Part shown: positions 1 to 8,489 of the stretch, in pieces
How positions within the stretch are numbered: the stretch's first letter is position 1
Layout of the letters: each line of letters opens with the position of its first letter
Assembly: GCA_963766995.1 (NCBI GenBank)
Contig: CAVYCE010000003.1
Location: forward strand, 806,001-870,000
Length of the DNA: 64,000 nucleotides
Reading direction: 5' to 3'
Origin: Bog-473 sp963766995
GTDB taxonomy: Bacteria; Actinomycetota; Acidimicrobiia; Acidimicrobiales; RAAP-2
Notes under the pieces: model-generated
Database searches by the model: none
Seen by the model: the letters and a program-made list of their open reading frames with translations, nothing else
Told to the model about the DNA's origin: nothing
Program-made: the position numbers and the translations under genes

Positions 1-454
1 TTGCTGAGGCCGTGGCGTGGAGAGGGAGCCAGGCGAAGAGCTGGGGCACAAATTGCACGCTTCGATTGCTCGGCGAAGTGGCGACGTACATCCGTTCGTG
101 TCGTTGCTCGTCGTAGACAGCCAGAAATGCCGTCTCACCCGTTTGGCTGCTCAGGCCATTGAGGAGCTCAGCGGCCGCCAGAAAGGGCCGCTTGCGTTGC
201 GCCAATGAGGCGATGCGATACAGCTCCCATCCGAGCTCCCACTGCCCTGAAGACGAGGCACTGACCAAGCTGACGGCGGCTCCCGCCTCAAGGGTCCGTT
301 GCACTGAGCTTGGCGGAGCATTGAGCGAACGAGCGAGTTCCCTTACACCGAACCACGGCGATTCGGATGCCACCATGGCGTCGAGCACCCGCACCATCGA
401 TCCGATCGGATTTCGTTCCCGGGCGCTCGAACCCGATGCTTCGGGCTGTTTCAT
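1..454 (-). CDS. IclR-family transcriptional regulator, N-terminal part (cut by window edge)
   Basis: The reverse strand is open from the window edge. It encodes a winged-helix segment (PIGSMVRVLDAM, then FGVRELARSLNAPPSSVQRTL) followed by the start of an effector-binding domain (SSQTGETAFLAVYDEQRHERM). This order and spacing are typical of IclR regulators, which bind DNA as dimers and respond to small aromatic or carboxylic ligands. About 151 codons are visible and the C-terminus lies outside the window. I chose the ATG at 454; an in-frame GTG at 466 is an alternative. It sits just downstream of, and on the same strand as, the CocE-like hydrolase and CoA transferase, so it may control them. 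That role is inference. Confidence 0.75.
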   Translation of the reverse strand, partial: MKQPEASGSSARERNPIGSMVRVLDAMVASESPWFGVRELARSLNAPPSSVQRTLEAGAAVSLVSASSSGQWELGWELYRIASLAQRKRPFLAAAELLNGLSSQTGETAFLAVYDEQRHERMYVATSPSNRSVQFVPQLFAWLPLHATASA

Positions 455-476
455 CGGGGAGTGCACTTCGTCATGC

Positions 477-2081
477 CTACGGGGTGGCCACGAACGCAGT
501 GACGTTCGCTGGGAATTGACCCTCGTGAAAGAGCGTCTGTTCCGCTATGACGATTCGAGTGCCAGTGGCGACGTCGTCGCCAGTGCCCAGGTTTCTGGCG
601 TAGAAGGGAAAGGCACCGCTCGACACCTGGACGCGCAACCGGTGAGCCGCCTTGAATGTATGTGCGCACGGTCCCACGGCGATCTGCAATCTCAACGGTT
701 CACCATCGGCGTATAGCTGTTCATTCCCCTCGACCTTTTGCAAGGCGTCGATCACGTTGATCGACGAGCCGTCAGGATGGACGTCGGTGATCCGGACAAA
801 GAAATCAGCGCTCTGTGCCGACGATTTCACCCAGAGGGTTGCCGTCACCGGGCCGAACAGTGTCAAGGGTGCATCAATCGGCTCACCGGTGAAGGTGACG
901 ACATCGGACCGTTCCTCAAGATCTCGGTTGTCGCACGGCATGGCTCTTTCGGCGTCGAACGACGCCAACCCGACGGAAGGTGTCGGGTTGGCCGGGTCGT
1001 AACGGAACGTGGTTGCGGAGGATTGTTCGCTTGGCGCGGATGTAAGGGCGCCGACTGCCCCGAGATACCACTGTCGCGGGCTCGTGTCGGAGTCCTGCCA
1101 ATCGGCTGCCTCTGTCCAGTTGTCACTTCCGGTGACATAGAACGAAATTGGTAGCTGGACAGAATTGTTTTTCTGCAGCAGATAGGTGTCGAACCAGCGC
1201 AATGCTTCGGCGTTGATCTCGGCCCATCCACCTCCGTGCATCCACGGTCCCATGACCAGACGGTGAGCAACACCAGCGTCCCGTAAGCGGAAATAGTCCT
1301 GCCAGAGGTAACGACGTTGGTAGTCGTACCAACCGCCTACCAATAATGTTGGCGGACATCCATCAGACAAGGCATGGCTGCAATCAAGCGGCTTCCAGTG
1401 AGGATCGTCGCCCCAATAGGTGATCCGTTCCCGATAGAAAGGGACTTCTCGCCCAGTGAGCGCCTTGTCCGCGTCGATAAGCGGCAGATGCATATATGCA
1501 TCCAAGGTCGCCAGCGGCGATCCCATGGTGGCGTCACCCTGACTTTGGTCGCGATCCTGCATGGCCGACCAGGCCAGCGCTACATCGAGACCAATGGAGC
1601 CACCTGGATACCACGAAGAAATGCGGTCGGAGCTCATGTACGACACCGAGATGGCACCGACGTCAGACTTGCATCTGGTCGCAGTAGCCCACGCCGTATA
1701 ACCCAGGTAGCTCGGGCCGTGCAGCCCTAGGCGACCGTTGAACCAGTCTTGGGCTTGGATCCATCTGACAGTTGCCTCGCCGTCTTTGGCTTCCTCAAAG
1801 TAGGACGCTGGTCCTCTGGTGTCCTGAATGATGAGGCCATAACCATGTGAAGCCCAGAACGCCCCTTCGGTAGGCAGGAGCTCTTTTGCATAGGCCGTAC
1901 GGACGAGGATGACGGGAACCGGATTGTCACCTTCAGGCCGAAATATCGAACTCGAGAGAGCCAATCCGTCCTCAACCGGGAGGTCAACGGTGTAGGTGGT
2001 GACCTCGTGAGGGCCGAGGGGTCCGGAGAACGCGGCGGCCATATCGCGCAAGGTTTGAGGGATCCGCTCGCCAGCTAGCAC
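477..2081 (-). CDS. CocE/NonD family alpha/beta hydrolase (S15 Xaa-Pro peptidase-like)
   Basis: The protein has 534 residues. It has the layout of the CocE/X-Pro dipeptidyl-peptidase S15 family: an N-terminal alpha/beta-hydrolase fold with nucleophile motif GPSYLG (Ser about 124) after DTRG at about 87-90, and a C-terminal jelly-roll region (GPVTATLWVKSSAQSADFFV). Such enzymes cleave esters, amides or acyl-peptides; the substrate cannot be read from the sequence. The GTG start overlaps the stop of the upstream CoA-transferase gene by 7 bases and has a GGGAG ribosome site within that gene, so the two are translationally coupled. The pairing suggests an acyl-CoA or ester catabolic operon (inference). 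Confidence 0.85.
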   Translation of the reverse strand: MLAGERIPQTLRDMAAAFSGPLGPHEVTTYTVDLPVEDGLALSSSIFRPEGDNPVPVILVRTAYAKELLPTEGAFWASHGYGLIIQDTRGPASYFEEAKDGEATVRWIQAQDWFNGRLGLHGPSYLGYTAWATATRCKSDVGAISVSYMSSDRISSWYPGGSIGLDVALAWSAMQDRDQSQGDATMGSPLATLDAYMHLPLIDADKALTGREVPFYRERITYWGDDPHWKPLDCSHALSDGCPPTLLVGGWYDYQRRYLWQDYFRLRDAGVAHRLVMGPWMHGGGWAEINAEALRWFDTYLLQKNNSVQLPISFYVTGSDNWTEAADWQDSDTSPRQWYLGAVGALTSAPSEQSSATTFRYDPANPTPSVGLASFDAERAMPCDNRDLEERSDVVTFTGEPIDAPLTLFGPVTATLWVKSSAQSADFFVRITDVHPDGSSINVIDALQKVEGNEQLYADGEPLRLQIAVGPCAHTFKAAHRLRVQVSSGAFPFYARNLGTGDDVATGTRIVIAEQTLFHEGQFPANVTAFVATP

Positions 2082-3277
2082 GAGACCACTCCCTCTCGAA
2101 TGAACTCGCTAATTTCATCTGACGTCATTCCCAGTTCCTCCAAAATAGCGGTCGTTTGTTCTCCGAGCCGTGGTGGTGGATAGCGGTGCGACGCCCGTTC
2201 CCCGTTGAGCATCAAGGGCACATCGACGACCTGCAAGTGCGGAATGTCGGGATGCGGCAGCTCGACCAGCATCCCCAGGGCCTCAAGCTGTGCATCACCG
2301 GCCAGATCAGCGACGGTGCGAATCCGGCTACAAGGAATCGTCTCGGCGGCCAGTAGCACCTCCCACGCTTCGGCGTTCTTCGTGCTGAAGCGATCTTCCA
2401 ACAAACCATGCAGGGTGACGCGATGGGAAACACGATCGGCATTGGTGGCGTAGGTCGGATCCTCTGCAAGTTCCGGCAAACCGACGACCCGGCACAGGCG
2501 GGCAAAAAGTCGATCGTTCCCTGCCGTCACCATCAGATCCCCGTCGTTGGTGGCGAAGACGTCATAGGGAGCGACGAACGGAGTCCCGTTTCCCTGCCTT
2601 TGGGGTATTTCGCCCGTCGCCAAGTACCCCTCCAAGTGATACGACAGCAGCCAGGCGGCAGTCTCATACAGGCTGACTTCGACCAGGGCACCCTCACCCG
2701 AGTCCATGCGGTTTCGCAGTGCGGCTTGGATCCCGATGGCGGCCCACATACCTGTGCCGAGGTCGATGGCCCCGACACCTAACCGCGCCGGCGGTCCGTC
2801 TGGATGACCCGTCATCGACATCATGCCGGTTTCGGCTTGCAGGACCGGATCGTAACCAGGCGCGTCCCGCTTGGGTCCCTTGGGTCCATAGGCGGTGATG
2901 GAGCAATAGACCAGACCCATGTTGCCTTTACGAAGGGACTCGAAGTCGATACTGCGCTTCGACAGGGAACCTGGTCGAAAGCTCGAGATCACAACGTCTG
3001 CTCGAGAAGCCAGGCGACGAACCAGTTGCTGTCCTGCTTCGGCATCGAGGTCGATCGTGATACTTCTCTTATTGCGATTACAGGCGAGGAACGCTGCGCT
3101 CTGACCGTTCCAATCGGGTGGACGCCAACCTCTCGTGTCATCGCCGGAGACCAGGGACTCAACCTTGATCACGTCGGCGCCCAGGTCACCCAGCAACATC
3201 GTGCAGTACGGACCCGCCAAGTTTCTCGAGAGATCGAGCACGGTGACGCCACGCAGCGTCTCGGACAGCAGCGACAC
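2075..3277 (-). CDS. CaiB/BaiF family (class III) CoA transferase
   Basis: The 400-residue protein begins LRGVTVLDLSRNLAGPYCTM and continues LLGDLGADVIKVES, the hallmark of class III CoA transferases. Later motifs include NRNKRSITIDL, AYGPKGP and GEGALVEVSLYETAAW. The length matches the family (about 390-410). These enzymes move CoA between carboxylic acids through an aspartyl-CoA thioester. The specific acid is unknown. The gene is first in a two-gene unit with the downstream CocE-like hydrolase and diverges from a serine hydrolase gene. The GTG start follows a G-rich run; the exact start is moderately sure. Confidence 0.9.
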   Translation of the reverse strand: MSLLSETLRGVTVLDLSRNLAGPYCTMLLGDLGADVIKVESLVSGDDTRGWRPPDWNGQSAAFLACNRNKRSITIDLDAEAGQQLVRRLASRADVVISSFRPGSLSKRSIDFESLRKGNMGLVYCSITAYGPKGPKRDAPGYDPVLQAETGMMSMTGHPDGPPARLGVGAIDLGTGMWAAIGIQAALRNRMDSGEGALVEVSLYETAAWLLSYHLEGYLATGEIPQRQGNGTPFVAPYDVFATNDGDLMVTAGNDRLFARLCRVVGLPELAEDPTYATNADRVSHRVTLHGLLEDRFSTKNAEAWEVLLAAETIPCSRIRTVADLAGDAQLEALGMLVELPHPDIPHLQVVDVPLMLNGERASHRYPPPRLGEQTTAILEELGMTSDEISEFIREGVVSC

Positions 3278-3388
3278 AGGCCCCCCATTGCTCGTGTTGA
3301 ATAGTGGAACAAATGTACCCTTACAGCGAACAGACCGCCACAGGGAAATCGCCGTATTTCAGCTCAAAATCGAGTTGGTGATCCGCCG

Positions 3389-3394
3389 TAGGGT
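3389..3394 (+). promoter_or_regulatory. -10 box TAGGGT for serine hydrolase gene
   Basis: TAGGGT fits the actinobacterial TANNNT -10 pattern. It lies seven bases before an in-frame ATG, so the transcript should begin at or next to the start codon (leaderless). This supports the short form of the downstream gene over an upstream start that would run antisense through the CoA-transferase gene. Confidence 0.5.
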
Positions 3395-3401
3395 GTCGAT
3401 C

Positions 3402-4340
3402 ATGGGATCAGCATCCCAGTCTTCTCGAAATCTGCTGACCGCAGTCCAGACGCTGGGCCAGCAAAACCTGGGGATCGAGGGCGTTCATGTCCAGGTGCGT
3501 GAACTTCCAGCCATAGAGCAGCACTGGGCGGCCGACATTCGCCGTGACATTTTTTCAGCTTCGAAAACCTTCACTTCGGCAGCCATCGGTATCGCCCAGA
3601 GCGAGGGGTTGCTCGACCTTGATGACACTCTCCTCTCTCATCTTCAGCATCTGACATCCGGTCCGGGGTCTGGTGTCGGAGCGATCACCATCCGACAACT
3701 CCTCACAATGACGTCCGGGATCACGTACCGCTGGGTTGACCCCGATGTCGATCACCCGGGAGATGCAGCGGCCGACATCCTCAGCACGCCACTTGGCGCC
3801 GAACCGGGGACCACATTCGCCTACAGGGGTGCGAACACTTATTTGCTCAGTCGTGTCGTCCATGCCTGCTCCGGTCAAGACCTGAGGGATTACCTGGTTC
3901 AACGACTTTTCACGCCACTCGGCATTCGGAATCCGCAGTGGCTGCGCTGTCCGCTTGGATACTCTCTCGGTGCGGTCGGGCTCCAACTGCGAACCGAAGA
4001 GTTGGCCAGGCTCGGCCGAACCCTGCTCGATGGTGGCCGCTACGGCAACCAGCAACTCGTTCCTGCGGCCTACGTGGCCAACATGATCGGCGACACTGTG
4101 CCGACCGGCTTTCATGTCGCCACCAACGCTACGGGACCCCACCCGGACACCGCGCGCTACGGCCTGCATGTCTGGATGTGTGAGCGGAATGATGCGTGGC
4201 GCATGGATGGGCTTTACGGACAGTTCAGCATCGTGCTGCCCTACCACGGGGCATGCGTCACGACCACCGCCCACTATCAAGGTCCGACCACCGACATTTT
4301 GGACGCCATCTGGTCCGAAATCGTGCCCGCACTGCGCTAA
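3402..4340 (+). CDS. Beta-lactamase-related serine hydrolase (class C/esterase type)
   Basis: The 312-residue protein has the Ser-x-x-Lys active-site motif SASK at 52-55, then IAQSEGLLDLDDTL and IRQLLTMTSGITY, all typical of the serine beta-lactamase/penicillin-binding-protein-like family (Pfam Beta-lactamase). The second motif appears as YRGANTY, so the Tyr is present while the usual YxN pattern is not exact. Members are esterases, D-amino peptidases or unknown hydrolases. There is no clear signal peptide, so the protein is probably cytoplasmic. The reading frame is open further upstream, but that part is antisense to the CoA transferase. The ATG behind a -10 box was chosen instead. Confidence 0.82.
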   Translation: MGSASQSSRNLLTAVQTLGQQNLGIEGVHVQVRELPAIEQHWAADIRRDIFSASKTFTSAAIGIAQSEGLLDLDDTLLSHLQHLTSGPGSGVGAITIRQLLTMTSGITYRWVDPDVDHPGDAAADILSTPLGAEPGTTFAYRGANTYLLSRVVHACSGQDLRDYLVQRLFTPLGIRNPQWLRCPLGYSLGAVGLQLRTEELARLGRTLLDGGRYGNQQLVPAAYVANMIGDTVPTGFHVATNATGPHPDTARYGLHVWMCERNDAWRMDGLYGQFSIVLPYHGACVTTTAHYQGPTTDILDAIWSEIVPALR

Positions 4341-4379
4341 CGGACACTTGCCTGCCAGAGACGTCGCGGCGACCTCGAG

Positions 4380-5066
4380 CTACCAGGCCAGTTCGCCTTC
4401 ATTCTCACGGAAAGTGCCAGTGGGACCCTCCGGACCGATGGTGGCTATCTGCACAATGATCTCGACTCCCACTTCTACCGGCTGACCGGCCGAACTGAAG
4501 GGAGTGAGATCGGTAGCGGTGAACCCGGGTTCGACCGCGTTGAACTTGATAGTTGGGTACGTCTTGGCGTACTGGACGGTCAGCATCGATACGGCTGCCT
4601 TGCTTGCGCCGTACATGATGGAGGGGAAGTGGAACTGTCGCCGCTCCGGATTTGTGACCGCCCAGAACGAACCGAGAGCGCTGGAGACGTTGACGACCAC
4701 CGGGTGCTCCGACTTCTCCAATAGGGGAAGCGCAGCCTGAGTAACCCGGATCACGCCAATCGTGTTGGTGTCGAATACCTCGAGAGCAGCCGTACCGCTC
4801 ACGTCCACCGCAGGGCTGATGCCGGCATTGTTCACAAGGACATCGAGATGACCCTCGCGCTCTTCAACAATGCGCAACGCGGCGACCACCGTTGCGTCAT
4901 CGGTGACATCCAGCTGTAAAAACTGCCCGCCCACTGTCGCAGCAGCGGCTTCACCGCTGGCGCCATTGCGCGCCCCGATGTAAACGGTGTGACCGAGTTC
5001 GACTAATCGACGGGCCGTCTCGTAGCCGAGCCCCTTATTGGCACCAGTAATAAGAGTCACTGTCAT
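4380..5066 (-). CDS. Short-chain dehydrogenase/reductase (SDR)
   Basis: The 228-residue protein is a classical SDR. The NAD(P)-binding motif TGANKGLG is at 7-14, NNAG at 79-82, the catalytic Ser is near 129 (NVSSALGSF) and YGASK provides Tyr152 and Lys156. The overall pattern (TLITGANKGLGYETARRL) resembles carbonyl-reductase-like SDRs. The substrate is not predictable. The ATG is preceded by AGGAG at a good distance, so this gene uses a normal leadered mRNA. It lies alone between a convergent serine hydrolase gene and the upstream ArsR/SRPBCC pair on the same strand. Confidence 0.88.
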   Translation of the reverse strand: MTVTLITGANKGLGYETARRLVELGHTVYIGARNGASGEAAAATVGGQFLQLDVTDDATVVAALRIVEEREGHLDVLVNNAGISPAVDVSGTAALEVFDTNTIGVIRVTQAALPLLEKSEHPVVVNVSSALGSFWAVTNPERRQFHFPSIMYGASKAAVSMLTVQYAKTYPTIKFNAVEPGFTATDLTPFSSAGQPVEVGVEIIVQIATIGPEGPTGTFRENEGELAW

Positions 5067-5249
5067 GGTTCCTTCTCCTCATCGGTGGCATTCAGGGGAC
5101 GACAGCGTGGTGTATGGAACCTAAGGGGCACAATACGAACCGGCAACGCGTCATGGACGGGCCCTTAGCTCACCTCGCAGAAAGCGAATGGCGCACCTCA
5201 TACGCCCCCGCACGGTGCCGAGTTCCCATTGAACTACCGAGTCAGCGCT

Positions 5250-5747
5250 TCATCCAGGCGTGCTGGCGAGGACAGTGTCGATTTGCGAGAAGACCATGCA
5301 CATCCCTTCTTCGACTCCCGTGGCAAGTACTTCTTCCATGCCCGCTAGGGAGTCGAAGCGAGTGTGAATGGCCATTATTGCGCCGCCGCCGTCTTTCTCG
5401 CCGATGGTGATGATAAATCCCGTCATCGCATTCCCGTCATTCGGGCGGCCGTTCTCGTCAACGTCGGCATCCCGCAACTCCAAGTGACGGGGTGGGTCCG
5501 CGGTGATGATCTCCCAGGTACTGTCGAAGCGCTCGCCCTCGTCCCCAGTCATGAAGAAGGTGATGCGCCCGCCGGCCCGCAGGTCGTGGTCGACGACGGT
5601 CGCCGGGGAGCCAGGGGGTCCCCACCAGCGCTCGAACTGGCGGGGGTCAGCCCACAGCTGCCACGCTCGTTCGACGGTGGCATCGAGGTCTGCCACCACC
5701 GTCATGGTCAAGGATTCAAAGTCCTTCTCGACGCTCGTCACGCCCAT
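5250..5747 (-). CDS. SRPBCC/AHSA1-domain protein
   Basis: The 165-residue protein carries an AHSA1-type START/SRPBCC fold: FESLTMTVVADLDATVERAWQ, then LWADPRQFERWWGPPG. The DLRAGGRITFFMTGDEG strand and a C-terminal helix follow. These proteins bind hydrophobic ligands or act as Hsp90-activator-like factors; the ligand is unknown. The ATG overlaps the stop of the upstream ArsR gene (TAATG) and is preceded by GGAGG, which fixes the start and shows translational coupling. An ArsR regulator with an adjacent AHSA1 protein is a widespread pair in actinobacteria, sometimes linked to stress or sulfonamide-type resistance phenotypes; the function here is open. Confidence 0.88.
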   Translation of the reverse strand: MGVTSVEKDFESLTMTVVADLDATVERAWQLWADPRQFERWWGPPGSPATVVDHDLRAGGRITFFMTGDEGERFDSTWEIITADPPRHLELRDADVDENGRPNDGNAMTGFIITIGEKDGGGAIMAIHTRFDSLAGMEEVLATGVEEGMCMVFSQIDTVLASTPG

Positions 5748-6100
5748 TACTTGCCTCCATTGGTTTGTTTCTCGGTTGCCAAGAGGTCGTCGATCCGGTC
5801 CACTCGCGCCCGCCACAGCGCCTCAATGCCATCCAGAAGCATTCGGGCCCGCTGCACGGTGTCGACATCAGTGCGAACGAGCCGCTCACGGCCCTGCCGC
5901 TCCTTGGTGATAAGCCCGGCGTCTTCAAGCACGGCCACATGTTTTTGCACAGCGGCAAAACTCATCGGGTAGCGCTCTGCCAACGCCGACACGCAGTACT
6001 TACCCCCCACGGCGAGGGTAAGGATGTCGCGCCGGGTCCTGTCGGCCAGGGCATGAAAGATGCGGTCGACCTCTGCGTCGGACAACTGAGCTACAACCAT
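5747..6100 (-). CDS. ArsR-family transcriptional repressor
   Basis: The 117-residue protein contains a compact winged helix: RIFHALADRTRRDILTLAV, then VSALAERYPMSFAAVQKHVAVL and GLITKERQGRERLVR. This is the ArsR/SmtB fold of the metal-independent SdpR-like type that pairs with AHSA1 proteins; no Cys or His metal site is evident. I chose the ATG at 6100 because it sits inside an 18-base palindrome that looks like the operator, with a TAACGT -10 box just upstream. An earlier in-frame ATG at 6148 would add 16 unconserved-looking residues. The gene is the first of a two-gene autoregulated operon (inference). Confidence 0.87.
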   Translation of the reverse strand: MVVAQLSDAEVDRIFHALADRTRRDILTLAVGGKYCVSALAERYPMSFAAVQKHVAVLEDAGLITKERQGRERLVRTDVDTVQRARMLLDGIEALWRARVDRIDDLLATEKQTNGGK

Positions 6101-6109
6101 CTGGTTGTA
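6092..6109. promoter_or_regulatory. Palindromic operator overlapping the arsR start codon
   Basis: TACAACCA-TC-TGGTTGTA is a perfect 8-base inverted repeat with a 2-base centre. It contains the arsR start codon and lies directly downstream of a TAACGT -10 box on the minus strand. Its position over the transcription start fits an autorepression site for the ArsR protein. Confidence 0.6.
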
Positions 6110-6169
6110 CGTTAGCGGACAAGGATGCAGCACACAAATTCTCGACATGGACCGAATCTGGCCAGCGAG

Positions 6170-6243
6170 TGGGCGCTGAGGGACTCGAACCCCCGGCCTG
6201 CTGCTTGTAAGGCAGCTGCTCTAACCAACTGAGCTAAGCGCCC
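6170..6243 (-). tRNA. tRNA-Val (anticodon TAC)
   Basis: On the minus strand the sequence folds as a full cloverleaf: acceptor GGGCGCT/AGCGCCC, D arm GCTCAGTTGGTTAGAGC, anticodon stem GCTGC/GCAGC with loop CTTACAA, and T arm GGGGG-TTCGAGT-CCCTC. The anticodon is TAC, reading GTA (Val). The discriminator base is A and CCA is not encoded. The gene is 74 bases long. No second copy of its 3' end was noticed in the window, so there is no sign of an attachment site. Confidence 0.95.
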
Positions 6244-6306
6244 GGGCCCCGATAGGGGGCAGGACAACAGCGTAGGTGAGGCTGGAGTATTGATCTCCCG
6301 CCAGAA

Positions 6307-7155
6307 TTAGCGGAAGAGGACGTCAGAGAAAATTTTGCTCCAGGGACGGGCCAGCGTACGGAGTTCGGCACAGGCGTCCTCGCCGAGAGCGGCATAGGGG
6401 GCGGCGGCCAAAATGTCAGTTTGGTCTTCGATTTCCAGGCGTTGGGCGGCACCCCAATCGGTGAGCTTTGGATCGTCCCCCTCGGTGACCCAGCCCCGTT
6501 GGCGCATGGAATCGACAGCTGCATCCCACTGGGGTGCGGACCACCCTCGCGAAGAGCGGAGCAGATGAGCCGGCACATCGCCGGCCGCAGCATGCGTGAT
6601 GAGTGCGTCAATGCCCGAGAGGCCGTGAGTGACCAGCAACGCAATGTGCGCGTCGCCCCGGAACTCTCGCAGGATGGACTGTCCGTGCCACAGCACCAAA
6701 TGCGGTTGCTCAGGCCACGGCAAGTTGGCGTGTCCTGCTCCCAATGGTCGACCCTCCATGTTGGTAGACGCATCCATGGCCAGATGCCGGGCAATCTCGG
6801 CCGCTCGAGACATCTCCTTTGAAGCCAACACCTCGTCACCCAGCAAGCGGCGGCAGGCCCCATCGGCGGCAGCGAAGCGCGCCGCGACCAGTTGCTCTGG
6901 CGTCGTGAGCGTCCACGCCTTTGGAATGGCCGAATGGATCAGTTCCGGATTGAAATTGAAGAAGGTGGCGATGACCACTTCGGCTGCAACGGCACCCATG
7001 GGCGCCGAACGCGACGAGAAATACCCATCTCGTCCTTCAATGCCCAACGCGGCGTAGGCCTCTGCGGCCTCGGGCACGAAGTAGATCATCCCGTGCAACG
7101 GCTCAACAGTGCGCCAAGTCTTGCGGGCCAAGAGTGCTTGTTCTGGTGTGGTCAT
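6307..7155 (-). CDS. SCO6745-family protein (HTH_67/SalK-like)
   Basis: The 282-residue protein matches the SCO6745 family by pattern: an N-terminal ALLARKTWRTVEPLHGMIYF and FNFNPELIHSAIPKAW segment, the AARFAAADGACRRLLGDEV helix, a central GRPLGAGHANLPWPEQPHL stretch, and a C-terminal winged-helix-like section (RQRGWVTEGDDPKLTDWG). The family is common in actinobacteria and has no firmly established biochemical role. The gene overlaps the end of the upstream inositol-phosphatase gene by 4 bases (ATGA), so the two are co-translated. The family call is from memory of its motifs. Confidence 0.75.
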   Translation of the reverse strand: MTTPEQALLARKTWRTVEPLHGMIYFVPEAAEAYAALGIEGRDGYFSSRSAPMGAVAAEVVIATFFNFNPELIHSAIPKAWTLTTPEQLVAARFAAADGACRRLLGDEVLASKEMSRAAEIARHLAMDASTNMEGRPLGAGHANLPWPEQPHLVLWHGQSILREFRGDAHIALLVTHGLSGIDALITHAAAGDVPAHLLRSSRGWSAPQWDAAVDSMRQRGWVTEGDDPKLTDWGAAQRLEIEDQTDILAAAPYAALGEDACAELRTLARPWSKIFSDVLFR

Positions 7156-7892
7156 AGCTTCTGCTCCTTTACGAGTCGTTCCGTGAGTTGCCGAGTGGCC
7201 GACACCACAGGTCGACGCGGGGTGTCATTGCGCACGACCAGATCAGCTCCACCACGATCAGCGCTGATGGCACCGGCTTCGTGGGCGATGAGCATGCCGG
7301 CCAAGTAATCCCACCCGTAAAGGGTGCTTGAACCCACCACCATGTAAGCGTCCAGCATGCCCTCGGCCACGGCGCAGAATTCCAGGGCGGCCGCTCCGAG
7401 GGTTCGGAACTGAGCCCAACCCGGGTGGGTGCCGGGGAAGCCCGAAATCCCCACGATGGCCGACGACAGGTCGGTGCAGCCAGAAGGCGAAATGGTCTGA
7501 CCGTCCTTGCGGGCGCCGCCGCCTCTGATGGCGTCGTATCGGGTGCCAGTGGCCTGATTCGTGACCAGTCCCACCAGAGGGCCATCGGCGTCGAGCACGC
7601 ACACGCTGGTGCAGTAGAACGGAATGCGGCGATGAGCATTGGTGGACCCGTCGACCGGGTCGATGATGGCGAGCAGTGGTGCGTCGGAGGGTCCGGTCAG
7701 GGCGGATTCCTCTGAATACACGGCCAGCCCGGCTCCGTGCAGGATGGGCAGGGCGGCAGCATCTGCAGCCAGATCGAGGCGGTACTGGCCTGGGCGCGTC
7801 CCGGCAGGACCCCAATCGTCCAGATGGTCAAGGGCGCTGCGGACGGCCGCCACCACCTCGTCGAGCACTTGCAGCAACCGGGCCTCGTCCAC
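7152..7892 (-). CDS. Inositol monophosphatase family protein
   Basis: The 246-residue protein has the lithium-sensitive phosphatase signature: the metal-binding Glu in YSEESAL (about 59-65), IDPVDGSTN at 77-85, and the C-terminal GWDYLAGMLIAHEAGA motif. Members dephosphorylate inositol phosphate, fructose-1,6-bisphosphate, histidinol phosphate or PAP; which one cannot be told here. The GTG start lies nine bases after a TATGGT -10 box on the minus strand, a near-leaderless arrangement. The gene diverges from a small unknown gene and overlaps the SCO6745-family gene downstream. Confidence 0.87.
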   Translation of the reverse strand: MDEARLLQVLDEVVAAVRSALDHLDDWGPAGTRPGQYRLDLAADAAALPILHGAGLAVYSEESALTGPSDAPLLAIIDPVDGSTNAHRRIPFYCTSVCVLDADGPLVGLVTNQATGTRYDAIRGGGARKDGQTISPSGCTDLSSAIVGISGFPGTHPGWAQFRTLGAAALEFCAVAEGMLDAYMVVGSSTLYGWDYLAGMLIAHEAGAISADRGGADLVVRNDTPRRPVVSATRQLTERLVKEQKL

Positions 7893-7930
7893 GGGTCACG
7901 AACCATACTGGCCATTAGGCTCCCCCATCT

Positions 7931-8488
7931 GTGGCAGCCATTGACGTCGCCGGATACGTGGCGGACTTGAAAGATCATTCTGTGGACCATGGATTTCACG
8001 TCCATGACGAGCGGCATTTTGTGGAGACCTATTCCCTGCGCCAGGTCTGGGAGGTCGACCTGCACCCGGAGGAAGGCTGCGGCGGACCACTCGACCTGCA
8101 TTTGGCCCTCGACGTCGATCCCCGAGTACTGCTGTCCTTCGAAGACGCAGTGGTGCTCCTGGCCGATGAAGAAGAGCCGCCGGACGAGTTCCACTTCCCC
8201 CTGACGTTCACGTGGGCCCTTCCGCCGCTGCCCAGTGGTCCGGATCTGCTTCGCCTGGCCATCGACCTGGCTGGGGTGGGCGGCATCGACCTGCCGCTGG
8301 AAGTCTCGGCCATCGACTCCTTCGCCAACGCCACTGACGGGTCTGAGCGCCGGCTCAGCATCGTCGCCCGCCACCCAGTGTCGCTCTCTCGAGTGCTCAG
8401 CGGTGAGGAGCTCCTGTGCGACGTCTTCGATCGGGCGCTCGCAGTCAGCCGGTTCCTGCTCGAGTCCGCCGACGGTTGGCTCAACTGA
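7931..8488 (+). CDS. Conserved-looking hypothetical protein
   Basis: I do not recognise this 185-residue protein. It is acidic with many alternating hydrophobic strands (GPLDLHLALDVDPRVLLSF, FHFPLTFTWALPPLP), which suggests a compact beta-rich cytoplasmic fold. There is no signal peptide. It begins with GTG, nine bases after TAGGCT, and diverges from the inositol-phosphatase gene. The stop is followed after one base by the TTG start of a lipoprotein gene, so the two are probably co-translated. Codon use looks like that of the neighbouring real genes, with strong G/C third positions. Confidence 0.7.
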   Translation: MAAIDVAGYVADLKDHSVDHGFHVHDERHFVETYSLRQVWEVDLHPEEGCGGPLDLHLALDVDPRVLLSFEDAVVLLADEEEPPDEFHFPLTFTWALPPLPSGPDLLRLAIDLAGVGGIDLPLEVSAIDSFANATDGSERRLSIVARHPVSLSRVLSGEELLCDVFDRALAVSRFLLESADGWLN

Positions 8489-8489
8489 A

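Noticed and set aside
3135..3401. N-terminal extension of the serine hydrolase
   Set aside because: The extra 89 codons are antisense to the CoA-transferase gene and its promoter region and show no signal peptide or family similarity.
6170..6243. tRNA-Val as an integration site for a mobile element
   Set aside because: No direct repeat of the tRNA 3' end and no integrase gene were seen in the window.
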